64,000 nucleotides of DNA from Limnochorda sp. L945t (GTDB lineage Bacteria > Bacillota > Limnochordia > Limnochordales > Geochordaceae), in NCBI RefSeq assembly GCF_035593305.1, contig NZ_CP141615.1, positions 1,612,001 through 1,676,000 on the forward strand. Direction: 5' to 3'. Shown piece by piece: positions 42,873 to 51,063 of this stretch (position 1 is its first letter; each line of letters starts with the position of its first letter). The notes under the pieces were generated by a model that had not been told where the DNA came from, ran no database searches, and saw nothing but the letters and a program-made list of their open reading frames with translations. A program made the position numbers and the translations under genes.

Positions 42873-43853
42873 CTATGCCCCCGCCGCTGCCGCTCCCGCC
42901 GCCCCGAACCGGAATTCGTCCGCGTCGCACACCGGTGCGTAGCCGATGGCCTGGTAGATGTGGTTGGACGTCGCGTTGCTCCGGTCCGTGAAGAGAAAGC
43001 AGGCCCGGTACCCCGAGTCCAGCAGCCACTGGCTCAGCGCCGCCACGCAGGCGCTGGCGTAGCCCCGCCGGCGCAGCTCCGGCGGCGTGTAGACCGCCTG
43101 CACCCGGATCCCGTTGGGCGTGGGCCCGGTGAACGCCGCCATGGAGACCGGGCGGGGCGGCTGCCCGTCTTCCCAGAGCACCATGCCGCGCCGCTCGGGC
43201 TGCAGGCCCGGCTGCAGGTAGCCGTCGACGAGCCGCTGCGCCCGGGCGGCATCGGGCGGTTCCTGCGGCAGGGCCTCCGCGGCGAACGCCGTCACCCACC
43301 GGACGAGTAGCTCCCGGTCCTCCTCGGTCGCCCGCCGCAGCCGGCCGGGCACTCCCGCCGGCGCCCGCACTGGGCGGCCCTCGCGCCGGACGAGGGCGTA
43401 GATCCGCTGCGCCATCCCCGGGCGGAAGGGGATGCCCGTGCGAGCCTGCCACAGTTCGGCGAACCGGCGGCCCAGGGGGCTTGGGGCCAGCACCCCCGGC
43501 ACCGCCCACCCCCCACCCGCCAGGTCGTCTGCGATGAGGGCCAGCGGTTCGGCGGGCGCCGGCGCGTCAAGGGCCCCGAGCTCCGGCGCATCCGGCGCGC
43601 TGAGCTCCGGCGCATCGGGCGCCTCGAACCGGGAGAGCAGCAGGTTGCGGGGCGGGGTCATGAGCGCCGCGGCCAGCACCCGGTCGCCTTTCACCACGGC
43701 GGCCAGGTACGGCGGAGCTTCGGAAGGGCCGGGTCCTCGGGCAAGCTCGCCGGCCACCCCCAGCATGAGGTGGTGCTCCGCCTCGTGCTGCAGCAAGAAT
43801 GCCCCTGCCAGCGCCAGGAACTCGCCCGCCGACTGCAGCCGCACCACCCGCAT
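42873..43853 (-). CDS. GNAT-family N-acetyltransferase-like protein
   Basis: A 326-aa protein. The C-terminal acetyl-CoA-binding domain is clear: NGIRVQAVYTPPELRRRGYA (motif A, RRRGYA), SACVAALSQWLLDSGYRACF and LFTDRSNATSNHIYQAIGYA. The N-terminal ~200 residues are a divergent GNAT-like lobe with a low-complexity stretch of repeated AP-DAPEL units (about residues 77-102), visible as tandem 24-bp-type repeats in the DNA. ATG 43853 has a GGTCAGG-type site; the frame is open to 44042. Substrate unknown. Confidence 0.75.
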   Translation of the reverse strand: MRVVRLQSAGEFLALAGAFLLQHEAEHHLMLGVAGELARGPGPSEAPPYLAAVVKGDRVLAAALMTPPRNLLLSRFEAPDAPELSAPDAPELGALDAPAPAEPLALIADDLAGGGWAVPGVLAPSPLGRRFAELWQARTGIPFRPGMAQRIYALVRREGRPVRAPAGVPGRLRRATEEDRELLVRWVTAFAAEALPQEPPDAARAQRLVDGYLQPGLQPERRGMVLWEDGQPPRPVSMAAFTGPTPNGIRVQAVYTPPELRRRGYASACVAALSQWLLDSGYRACFLFTDRSNATSNHIYQAIGYAPVCDADEFRFGAAGAAAAGA

Positions 43854-43984
43854 CCTGACCGCCCGCCCTTCCCCAGGTCCCTGCCGCCCATCCTCGCCCT
43901 CCGCTGCTCGTGCCTCGACTCCGGCGATTCGTCCCGCCGGCCCGCGCACGGGGGCAAGACGCGGACGCCAAAGCCGGCGCCCGA

Positions 43985-44064
43985 AGCCGCTCACCAACCG
44001 CGGTGGCCACGAATTCGTGGTCGGCCAGGGCATACCGGGCACCCGTATCGACGAAAACCTTCAA
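43985..44064 (-). pseudogene. PIN toxin remnant after the RHH antitoxin
   Basis: MKVFVDTGARYALADHEFVA then TAVG: the PIN start is joined directly to what looks like the DHEF block near the end of a PIN domain, so the middle ~100 residues are deleted. Overlaps the antitoxin stop (ATG 44064). Parallel to 30830-30952. Confidence 0.65.
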
Positions 44065-44321
44065 GTCTCCTCCTCAACCTCTCGGCCCAGCGCCTCTGCC
44101 AGATGATCGTCATGCCGCTCCGAGACATCGGGCCATCCACTCGCGCCGATACCCACCAATCGCATGAGGCGATCGGCCCCCGCCCGAGTTGCTCCCCGGA
44201 GCCCGAGCTGCTGCCTCACAAGGCGACGCAACAGCTGGGACATCGAGACCCCTTCTTCTGCCGCGCGTCGCTTCAGCGCCTCGTGCTCGAGTGGGTCGAG
44301 GTATACCTGCGTCCGTTTCAT
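44061..44321 (-). CDS. Ribbon-helix-helix antitoxin (VapB/CopG type), second copy
   Basis: An 86-aa protein from ATG 44321: MKRTQVYLDPLEHEALKRRA, EEGVSMSQLLRRLVRQQLGL, ADRLMRLVGIGASGWPDVSE. Close relative of the 30952 antitoxin. Its PIN partner is destroyed, so it is an orphan. GGTGGGTG precedes the start. Confidence 0.8.
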   Translation of the reverse strand: MKRTQVYLDPLEHEALKRRAAEEGVSMSQLLRRLVRQQLGLRGATRAGADRLMRLVGIGASGWPDVSERHDDHLAEALGREVEEET

Positions 44322-44354
44322 ATCACCCACCGCCGCCAACATGATAATGTCGCA

Positions 44355-44994
44355 GAGCTACCCGCACCGGCGAGCAGGCGCTGGTGTTTTGCGGGAGCCG
44401 GACGGCCGCCGAACGCGCCGCCCGGGAGATCGCGCCGTTGTTGGAGGATGCCATCCCCCGCGAGGCCCACCGGGAACTCATCCATCTGGCCGGCGTCGTG
44501 CTAGACCGGGACCCGGACGCCGAGGACGTGGTGGAACTGCTCCCCAGGGGCGTCGCTTATCACCACGCCGGGCTTCCCCGCCCCATCCCGCCGGTGGCCC
44601 GCGGGATGTTCGTCGGCACCATGCACGGTTGGGCCTTTCAGATGGTCCAGCAACTGAGCGGCGAATACGGCGCCATCGGTCCTCTCACCGAGGAACAGGA
44701 GTGGGCCCTCGTTTTCCGGGTCGCCCCTGGGTCGCCTGTCGGAGCTCTTGAGCGAGTTCGACCATGCTATGAGGAGGGGGGCGCCGAGACGATGGTACGA
44801 GGCCGCTTCAGCCGAGGCTTCGGCAGGTTCTGCGGACGAATCCCGGGAAGATGTGACCATGCTGCCGGCGGACGCGGACGGTGTCGCCGAGCCGCCAGCC
44901 ATGGACGGCCGGTACCCGCCGGCGAGCGAGGTGGCGACGTGCAGGGCGTGCGACTTCCGCACCTTCTGCCCTGACGGCCGCATACGCCTCTGAG
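44355..44994 (+). pseudogene. Chimera of two helicase remnants
   Basis: 44360-44580 reads QALVFCGSRTAAERAAREIA and GVAYHHAGLPRPI, the Ski2-like helicase C-domain. It joins at about 44590 to MFVGTMHGWAFQMVQQLSGE and LTEEQEWALVFRVA, a UvrD/Rep-like helicase segment. After a frameshift near 44740 another frame gives LSEFDHAMRRGAPRRWYEAA and ATCRACDFRTFCPDGRIRL, a Cys-rich nuclease-type C-terminus (CxxC...C). Two unrelated helicase genes were fused by deletion. Confidence 0.65.
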
Positions 44995-45149
44995 CGTCGA
45001 GCCGAAGAGGACCGGTGAGCGGGTACCAGACATCGCGCCCCCGAAGAACGTTGGGCCTCAAGCGCGCCTGTCCCTCGGGTAGTCCAGCTCAGCAGCCCTT
45101 TGCCGCAGATCCGGTGGCGCTGCAGCGGCTGTGGGAGATGCGTCCACGG

Positions 45150-45178
45150 TTGCCGGTGCCATGGGATGCGGGTATGAT
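45150..45178 (+). promoter_or_regulatory. Promoter of the nuclease/PIN-like operon
   Basis: TTGCCG (45150-45155), 17-bp spacer, TATGAT (45173-45178). The spacing is optimal and the -10 is one mismatch from consensus. It lies ~30 bp before the first possible start (GTG 45208), so the transcript may have a very short leader. Confidence 0.65.
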
Positions 45179-45207
45179 GGAAGCGGCCCGAAACACTGGG
45201 TCGCGGC

Positions 45208-45693
45208 GTGGGTGGTTCCGAACAGATGGCCCTATCCTATCGCTTGCACGACATTGTCGTGTACGACAAGTACGGCCAAGCAGTCGCCATCGTGGAGGTC
45301 AAGAGCAGGCGCGACATCTCCGATGCCGTCGCTTCCGAGCTCGCGGCGCGGCTCTGGGATACCCCGACCGCCTTGCCGCCCTCGGTGCAATACGTCTTGC
45401 TTCTGACCCCCTCTCGCGGGTACTTGTGGCAGGTGTCAGGCAACCGAGTAAACTGGCACGACCGTATCTCCTTCCCGATGGAGCAGATTGTAGCACGCTA
45501 CGGCGGTCTAAAGACCCAACCCGGCCTCCTGCATCTCAGTCTAGCGTACCTCGTCAACCGCTGGCTGTCTGACCTGGTGCTTGGTCGGGACGAACAGGAT
45601 CCAGACTTGCGGGCGGCGCTGCGGCGAAGCGGGTTCGTCGACGCCATCGCGGGTGGCGACGTTCGACTCGAGCAAATGACGAAGGCGGAGTAG
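45208..45693 (+). CDS. PD-(D/E)XK-like hypothetical protein
   Basis: About 155-161 aa. YRLHDIVVYDKYGQAVAIVE VKSRRD near the N-terminus fits a PD-(D/E)XK nuclease core (D...ExK), followed by LLLTPSRGYLWQVSG, a strand-helix region seen in restriction-endonuclease-like folds, and a helical C-terminus. GTG 45208 or ATG 45226 may start it; neither has a strong site. The PIN-like gene follows after 14 bp under the same promoter. GC is lower than in the flanks. Activity is not established. Confidence 0.6.
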   Translation: MGGSEQMALSYRLHDIVVYDKYGQAVAIVEVKSRRDISDAVASELAARLWDTPTALPPSVQYVLLLTPSRGYLWQVSGNRVNWHDRISFPMEQIVARYGGLKTQPGLLHLSLAYLVNRWLSDLVLGRDEQDPDLRAALRRSGFVDAIAGGDVRLEQMTKAE

Positions 45694-45707
45694 CTAGCGG
45701 TAAAGGC

Positions 45708-46328
45708 ATGATTGTTTACATCGAGTCGAACTTTGTCCTAGAACTTGTATTCGACCAGGCGCAGCGCGCTTTCGCCGAACACATTCTTGGCTTCGTCGAA
45801 CAAGGTGGGGCGTCGCTCCGGTTGCCAGCGTTTACGTTGCTTGAACCATTCTACCGGGTGACCAGCCAGGTGAAAAGGCGATCGGAGCTGCGCCGTTTGC
45901 TTGAACAGGAACGGAAACACCTGGCCAGGGCAACCGATGAAGGTGGCCGGGCCGCGGAAGCCTCCGTGGCGCAAGCAATCCGAGCGCTCGATGAAGCAAA
46001 CTTGACTGAGTATGAGCGGCTTTATATAACGCTCGACAGAACACTGGCTTGTGCCCAGATCCTCACGGTCACGCATTCGGTCTATTTGCGCGCCCGAAGG
46101 TATCAAGATGAATACGACCTCGAATACCCTGACGCAGTCATCGCAGCGTCCGTGATCGAGGACCTGGAGCATCATCAAGATGAGGCGGCGTTCCTGTGCC
46201 GAGACAGTGCACTAACGGACAGCATGGTGCGCGCCGAGTTCGACCGACGACATTGTGTGCTCTTGACTAACTTCGAGCGAGCTGCGCACTTCGTCACCGG
46301 ACGGAAAGGGTTGGCTGGGTCTGCGTAG
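45708..46328 (+). CDS. PIN-like nuclease-domain protein
   Basis: A 206-aa protein. MIVYIESNFVLELVFDQAQR is a PIN start in which the usual Asp is Glu (YIESN for YIDTN); LRLPAFTLLEPFYRV supplies the second acidic residue, and EYPDAVIAASVIEDLEHH plus FLCRDSALTDSMVRAEFDRR give the later ones. It is longer than VapC toxins and has a helical insert (KRRSELRRLLEQERKHLARA). It is second in an operon with the PD-(D/E)XK-like gene. It may be an RNase effector with that partner (inference). Confidence 0.7.
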   Translation: MIVYIESNFVLELVFDQAQRAFAEHILGFVEQGGASLRLPAFTLLEPFYRVTSQVKRRSELRRLLEQERKHLARATDEGGRAAEASVAQAIRALDEANLTEYERLYITLDRTLACAQILTVTHSVYLRARRYQDEYDLEYPDAVIAASVIEDLEHHQDEAAFLCRDSALTDSMVRAEFDRRHCVLLTNFERAAHFVTGRKGLAGSA

Positions 46329-46371
46329 CCATGAGGTGCTCCGCAGGCTCGCCACCGTTGATTCAGCGAGT

Positions 46372-47571
46372 CTACGGGGCTTGTCCGGTAACGTGGTGTT
46401 CGCGGCCGCTGCATTCCGTTTTGGGGAGAAAGAGCGCCGCCAATCGCCCCTTCAGGGGGTCCAGCTCATCCACCACCGACCGGGCCCACGCTATCCAACG
46501 CCCAAGGGCGCCTTCTGGCCCTGTGTCCATGCCTCGCAGCTTCGCCTGCTGTTCGACGGCCGAGATGTACGCCCTGACGCGCCGCGCCAGATGCCACCGT
46601 TCGGCTTCTTCGGCCAGTTGCCGGCGCCGGGCCTCCTCGCGCTGGCGCTCCAGTTCCTGGAGCCTTCGCCGCCGCTCCTCTTCGGCCTGTCGCTGCCGAG
46701 CTCGCTCCTCGGCTTCCTGTTGCTCGCGCATAGCCCGGGCGGCCTGCTCCAGTGCCACAACCACCTCCCCGAGACACTCCTCGAGGCGCTCTCTCGCACC
46801 ATCCGTCCAGCGCTTGCGGGCGTTGCCGGGCCAGTAGCTCACGATTTCCAGGGAAAGGCGGCCACACGGCGTGTAATCCCACATCGGCGCGAAGGCCCAC
46901 GAGTACCGTGCCCGGGCTTGTTGTTCCTCCAAGGTGGGCGTGTGGGGCCGGCGGTTCAGAAGCTCCCTCAGCCGAAACTGGACCTGCTGGCCCTGCACCT
47001 CCACCAGGGTGTCTGCCCTCTGCATTCCCGCCCGCACCCATGCGTCGGGATGCCGCCGCACCAAGACGCGGCCGCCCCTCGATTCGACGGCCTTGAGGAG
47101 CGCGTCCAGGATGCGCATGGCGCGGTCGACCGAGGACGGCGACACCGCCACGTCGAGGCTGCCCTCCGCTCCCCTGACCCGCAACAGCCCGTCCCTATCG
47201 GGCGTCCACCGCCGGAGGGCGTCGAGGGTGGATCGGACCAGCGGGTGTGGCGCGTTCAGCTTACTCTGCACTGTGACCTCTGGCGCGGTCTCCTTCTGCA
47301 CCGGCGTCTCCCGCCTTTGCTGCGTCGGCGCCCGGATCACGCACGCGGTCGGGGTCTGCGGACTCTTGGGTGGCGGCAGGGGCGCGGGTTTGAGGTGTTG
47401 ACCTACGGCCACACGCTGCCAGTACCCCCGGCCGGGACGAGGTACCTCCATCCGCCTGCAGTGTTTCGCCAGCATGACGTCAGAGATACCGAGACGCCGG
47501 GCCACCCGCTGGATGGGTTCGGACCAGACAAGCCGGTAGAGCTCCTCACGAGTCAGGCGCACCTCTTCCAC
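46372..47571 (-). CDS. HTH plus coiled-coil hypothetical protein
   Basis: A 399-aa protein of unknown family. Residues ~5-45 (LTREELYRLVWSEPIQRVAR, RLGISDVMLAKHCRRMEVPR) form a HTH with PGRGYW after it. Residues ~105-260 are a globular domain (RAMRILDALLKAVESRGGRV, then WDYTPCGRLSLEIV). Residues ~275-330 are an Arg/Glu/Gln-rich coiled coil, followed by a small C-terminal domain (GRWIAWARSVVDELDPLKGR). A broken paralogue is at 52391-53345. It is convergent with the PIN-like gene. Likely DNA-binding; role unknown. Confidence 0.7.
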   Translation of the reverse strand: MEEVRLTREELYRLVWSEPIQRVARRLGISDVMLAKHCRRMEVPRPGRGYWQRVAVGQHLKPAPLPPPKSPQTPTACVIRAPTQQRRETPVQKETAPEVTVQSKLNAPHPLVRSTLDALRRWTPDRDGLLRVRGAEGSLDVAVSPSSVDRAMRILDALLKAVESRGGRVLVRRHPDAWVRAGMQRADTLVEVQGQQVQFRLRELLNRRPHTPTLEEQQARARYSWAFAPMWDYTPCGRLSLEIVSYWPGNARKRWTDGARERLEECLGEVVVALEQAARAMREQQEAEERARQRQAEEERRRRLQELERQREEARRRQLAEEAERWHLARRVRAYISAVEQQAKLRGMDTGPEGALGRWIAWARSVVDELDPLKGRLAALFLPKTECSGREHHVTGQAP

Positions 47572-47639
47572 GAGTCATGCCCCCCTTACCGCCGGCGGGG
47601 TCAGGTCACGCGCCTGGCTTCAGGCACCTGGCATCGACG

Positions 47640-48185
47640 CGTCCATCGGAGAGGACCCATCGCGTCGCTCGCACTTGACCTCGGGCGCCGGGCCAGCTGA
47701 AGGACTCTCTTTGCGGCCTCGTGGCCGAGAGCTGGAGGACGGCCACGTGCTGCGAGATGGGGATCGAGGCGCACGCCCGGGGCGGTGTGCCTTTGGGCGG
47801 GTGAGCAGGTAGATGACGACGTCGGTGTCCGGCAGCCAGGTTGCCATCGGTTGACCGCCCGCACCGAGCACTCGGCGGGTCGACCCGCTGCGCCTCCCGC
47901 CCTCGGCGTGCGTCCGAGGCGGCGACCACTCCCCCAGAGCCCCGGGATGCCTCCCACCCTTCGGCGAGGCCTCGTCGGCCTTCTCGGATGGCCTGCTCGA
48001 CCGTCTCGCCCTCCAGGGGACGCCGGGGCGTGACTGGCCCTCGAAGATTCTTGAGTAGCGTGGGCCGGGGGAGCACGATGCTGCGCGCCTCTCGGTCGCT
48101 GACCGTCTCTGTCAGGACGTCGCCCCCGACCTTGATGCCCAGCCCTTTGCGAACGGCCTTGGGCATGGTGATCTGCCGCGTTAGG
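47640..48185 (-). pseudogene. Decayed copy of the AbrB/VapC module of 41086-41966
   Basis: Antitoxin part: QITMPKAVRKGLGIKVGGDV, SDREARSIVLPRPTLLKNLR, LEGETVEQAIREGRRGLAEG, with the N-terminus cut near 48185. Toxin part: MATWLPDTDVVIYLLTRPKA (PIN start) followed by out-of-frame pieces such as APEVKCERRDG. Several deletions remove most of the PIN domain. Confidence 0.7.
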
Positions 48186-48189
48186 ATAC

Positions 48190-48945
48190 CGAGTCGGGAT
48201 GTACAGCTTGCCCAGTGCCCAGGCCGCATTGAGCAGCCCCTGAAAGCGGGAGCCGGTGCCTTCGTCGGCCTCACGGTCCGGCCCGTTTTGCCCAGCAGAC
48301 CGTAGGCACCGATGTATGTCTCGTCCTCCATGATGAATCTTCCTTCGGCTCCCGGCGCCGCGACCGGGTCGGTCCGCCCTCGCCGTGATTCCATGTCAGC
48401 ATCGCGACTCGCTTGACCCGGAGCCGCCTGTTCGGCCAGCGCGACGTCGGGCGGAGCGAGCCTCAGCGGGACAGTCCCGGCGGCGGGCCTGGAGCGGCCA
48501 GGACAATCCTCCCTCGCGCCGTAGGCCCGGATGAGACGGGCGTCGAAACAGCGCCTCGCGCGTCCTAGACCACTTCCTTCAACCCCACGGGCTACTCTGC
48601 TGGCTGCCGACCCCGCGACAGAACCCACCTCGTTTGATGACCATCCGATCCGGACCTACGGGTGACGCGGGCATACTCCTCGCCACCCCCGGGCGTGGCG
48701 GCCTCACAGCGGCTCTCGGACGATGACGCGGGAGGTTGCTGAGAGAGATTATACCGCTCACGGAAGACCCGCAGTCGCCGAGCGAGGCTGCCTCTGCCAG
48801 GCAGGAGAACCCCTTCCAGCACCACCCGCTTCGGCTCACCAGCCGTGTGAGAGTCCGCCAGGAGACGGACCGGGGAGTGGCCGAGCGGCTGGACGACGGG
48901 CGGTAGTGTATCCTGAAGGGGACCTGCGGTGGGAGATTCCCACTC
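48190..48945. other. Debris between modules, including HEPN and proline-racemase fragments
   Basis: About 48250-48190 (minus) reads LLNAAWALGKLYIPTRYPNA, a HEPN-domain C-terminal look-alike. 48875-48760 (minus) reads ADSHTAGEPKRVVLEGVLLP, GRGSLARRLRVFRERYNL, the start of a proline racemase/hydroxyproline epimerase. No intact gene is present. 48880-48945 is the leader of the duplicated AbrB/RelE module. Confidence 0.55.
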
Positions 48946-49245
48946 ATGCTGAAGGCACGTGGGCTGCCCATGACCACCGCCACCCGAAAGCCCGTGCCCG
49001 TGCGGGTAGACGGCAAGGGATGCGTAATGCTGCCGGCTCACTTCCGCAAGGCGCTGGGCCTGGAGCCGGGTGACACCCTGTTCGCCCAGCAGGTGGGCCG
49101 TACCCTTCGCCTGGCGAAGGCCGAAGACCCTCTCTTGCTGCTGTGGCAGCACGCGGAGAAGGAGTACGCCGAGGGGCGCACCGTGACTCTGGAGGAGTTC
49201 GCCGCCCAGGAAGGCCTCGACCTGAATGCCCCGCAGGAGGGATGA
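48946..49245 (+). CDS. SpoVT/AbrB-type antitoxin, second copy
   Basis: A 99-aa protein nearly identical to the 22733 gene: VPVRVDGKGCVMLPAHFRKA, LGLEPGDTLFAQQVG, ILLLWQ-type tail. ATG 48946 has GGGAGA nine bases upstream. One core residue differs (Arg to Cys, KGCVML). Its toxin partner downstream is frameshifted, so the antitoxin is possibly free of its cognate substrate here but could still bind the product of the intact copy. Confidence 0.8.
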   Translation: MLKARGLPMTTATRKPVPVRVDGKGCVMLPAHFRKALGLEPGDTLFAQQVGRTLRLAKAEDPLLLLWQHAEKEYAEGRTVTLEEFAAQEGLDLNAPQEG

Positions 49246-49675
49246 GGGCCGTACGCCGTCCCAGGCTCCTGCCCCCGAACCGTCCCCTCCTGCGCCTTAC
49301 CAGGTGCGGCTGTCCTCGACAGCCGTCAAGGAGCTGAAAGAGCTGGGACCCCTCGAGGCAAGGGCGGTGCAGGCGCTTCGTCGGCTGATGGACGACCCCA
49401 TGGCCGGCCACCCGTTGACAGGGGAGCTGAAAGGCCTGCTGCGGCTGCCGTCCCTGGCATTCTCCCTGCCTGGAGGGGCCTCCAGGGCGGTGTACGCGGT
49501 GAAGCCCAAAGGGAGGGTCTGCCTCGTGGTGATCGTCGGCCCCCTCACGAGGGCCTCTCCGAGAGGGCAGCCCGGCGGGTGGCGGCGCTGCGGCGGGGCT
49601 CGCACTGCTCCCGGGTCAGCGGCGGCCAGCCAAGGGCCTTGCTACTCGCCGGGGTGCTCGGACCAGGCAGCGTGA
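49226..49675 (+). pseudogene. RelE/ParE-type toxin, second copy, C-terminally frameshifted
   Basis: Matches 22989-23363 up to CLVVIVGP, then reads LTRASPRGQPGGWRRCGG instead of HEGLYERAARRVAALRR. The other frame still encodes the correct end, so one base is lost or gained near 49545. There is also a 3-codon difference (GLLRLPSLAF for GLRSLEF). Lacking the last helix, it is probably inactive. Confidence 0.75.
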
Positions 49676-49845
49676 CGCCACGCCCACCGGCTGGCAGGCC
49701 TCACGATGTCGGCGGCAAGCCGCTCGCCGTGCGGTTCTGGACACCGGCCGGCCTCCGCAGCTCGCGAAGCCACCGCCGGCTTTCCAGCTCGACCGGCCCA
49801 CCTCCGCCCAGCCTGTCTTCCACAGCGGTGCGCCGGATGTGAACC

Positions 49846-50334
49846 TCAGTCCAGCGGCGGGAGGCCCTGCAACCCGCGCAGCAGCATGATCTGCCCCAGG
49901 TGGTAGCTGTCGTGGCGCATGTAATGCACGATGGCCAGCGCCACCGGTTCCTCGCCGCCCCACGCCGGCCTTTCGAGACGTTCAGGCGGCATGGCCCGCA
50001 GCAGCTTCACCAGGCGTTGCTGCGTCGCTTCGAGACGGCTGCGGGCAGCGGCCCAGGCTGCGTCGTCCGCGGGCTCGGGGTGCGGAGGCCAGTTGTTCGC
50101 CTGCAGGTCAGCCTCCGCCGGAAAAGCCGGATTGCCCTCCAGCGCCCGGATGAAGTACTCCCGCCAGTACGCCATGTGCATGACCTGCTGCCAGGCGGAG
50201 TGGCGTTCGGGAGCCGGCTTCCAAAACGCCTGGGCCGCCGTCAGGCCCTCGAGCGCCCTGGCGACGGGCGTGTGATAGGCCTCGTTCCATGACTTCTCGA
50301 ACCACTCGACCAGGGTCGTAGCGTCGACGGGCAT
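49846..50334 (-). CDS. DinB-family protein
   Basis: A 162-aa four-helix-bundle metalloprotein. DATTLVEWFEKSWNEAYHTP has the first His region, ERHSAWQQVMHMAYWREYFI the second, and VHYMRHDSYHLGQIMLLRGL the third, giving the DinB metal-binding triad. Function unclear for most members (thiol transferases or stress-induced). Intact, unlike the relative at 38749. The gene stands alone between the AbrB module and the transpeptidase-like gene. Confidence 0.82.
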   Translation of the reverse strand: MPVDATTLVEWFEKSWNEAYHTPVARALEGLTAAQAFWKPAPERHSAWQQVMHMAYWREYFIRALEGNPAFPAEADLQANNWPPHPEPADDAAWAAARSRLEATQQRLVKLLRAMPPERLERPAWGGEEPVALAIVHYMRHDSYHLGQIMLLRGLQGLPPLD

Positions 50335-50556
50335 GCGGGCACCTCCTCGTTGCGCTCACGCAGCAGACTTGACGGGCTCGGCGAACACCACGGCGCACCC
50401 ACTCCCAGCAGGATCGCCGCTGAACGCCCTGCGTTGCCATCAGGGATCGGTCTCACGGTCATCGTACACCTCCATCGCTGACAGCGGTGTGTCAACTTCG
50501 CGATTCCTGAGCCGAGCCCACCACGGTGCGAAGACACGAGCGACTCCCGGGGGCCC

Positions 50557-51048
50557 TCACGCCTCGACGATCTCCACCAGGTCGCCCGGGCGGAGCCACT
50601 GCGCCAATCGCGCCGCATCCTGCGGCGACATCCGCACTCAGCCGCCTGACGAGGCGCGGCCGAGACTCGCGAGGTCGGGATGGCCGCGCAAGCATATGTG
50701 ACCGGGCGCGTCGAGCACGAAGACATCGACCACGGTGCCACCGGCCACCTCTTGCCGCCGTTCGATCACGTGCCACTGCCCGACCGGCGTCGGGCTTGCA
50801 GGGCGCCCGACGCCCACCGAGAAAGTGACGGGGCCGGCGTCATCCGGCCACACCGTCGCCGCCCGCTCACGCAGAGAGACCCGGACCCGTGGCCCCATGC
50901 CGATAGCCCCTTCAGGACGAGGTTCGCGTTGCATGGTATGCCGGGAAACCTGCCGCGGTATGGCGGAGCGGGTTCTCCGGGAGGGGTCCCTGGCTACGGC
51001 CGCCGGATTGAGGAGGACGGCGGACAAGAAGAAAGGGCCGGCGCCCAT
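50557..51048 (-). pseudogene. L,D-transpeptidase (YkuD) domain with TGA at the catalytic Cys position
   Basis: The minus frame from ATG 51048 (or ATG 50898, which has GAAGGGG 8 nt upstream) reads GMGPRVRVSLRERAATVWPD, VGVGRPASPTPVGQWHVIER, APGHICLRGHPDLASLGRAS SGG, then TGA at 50640-50638, then VRMSPQDAARLAQWLRPGDL VEIVEA and a stop at 50557. The family signature is S-x-G-C-x-R-M, so the TGA stands exactly where the catalytic Cys codon (TGC/TGT) should be. Either a nonsense change killed it or TGA is read as selenocysteine: a perfect 7-bp hairpin with loop GGA lies 10 nt downstream (50627-50611). N-terminal residues 1-18 are weakly signal-peptide-like. Confidence 0.7.
50611..50627 (-). other. 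Perfect hairpin downstream of the in-frame TGA (possible bSECIS-like element)
   Basis: CGCCGCA-GGA-TGCGGCG forms a 7-bp stem with a 3-nt loop beginning with G. The loop lies 17 nt after the TGA, within the range accepted for bacterial SECIS elements. It also encodes the well-conserved residues SPQDAA, and GC-rich coding DNA forms hairpins easily, so it may be coincidence. Confidence 0.3.
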
Positions 51049-51063
51049 GCCTCATTCCGCTGT

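Noticed and set aside
43552-43630. Short tandem repeats in the GNAT gene as a CRISPR-like array
   Set aside because: The repeats are in-frame coding units (DAPEL-type) without spacers; they encode a linker.
46336-47700. A 454-codon plus-strand frame opposite the HTH/coiled-coil gene
   Set aside because: Composition typical of antisense to a charged coiled coil; the minus-strand frame has a paralogue supporting it.
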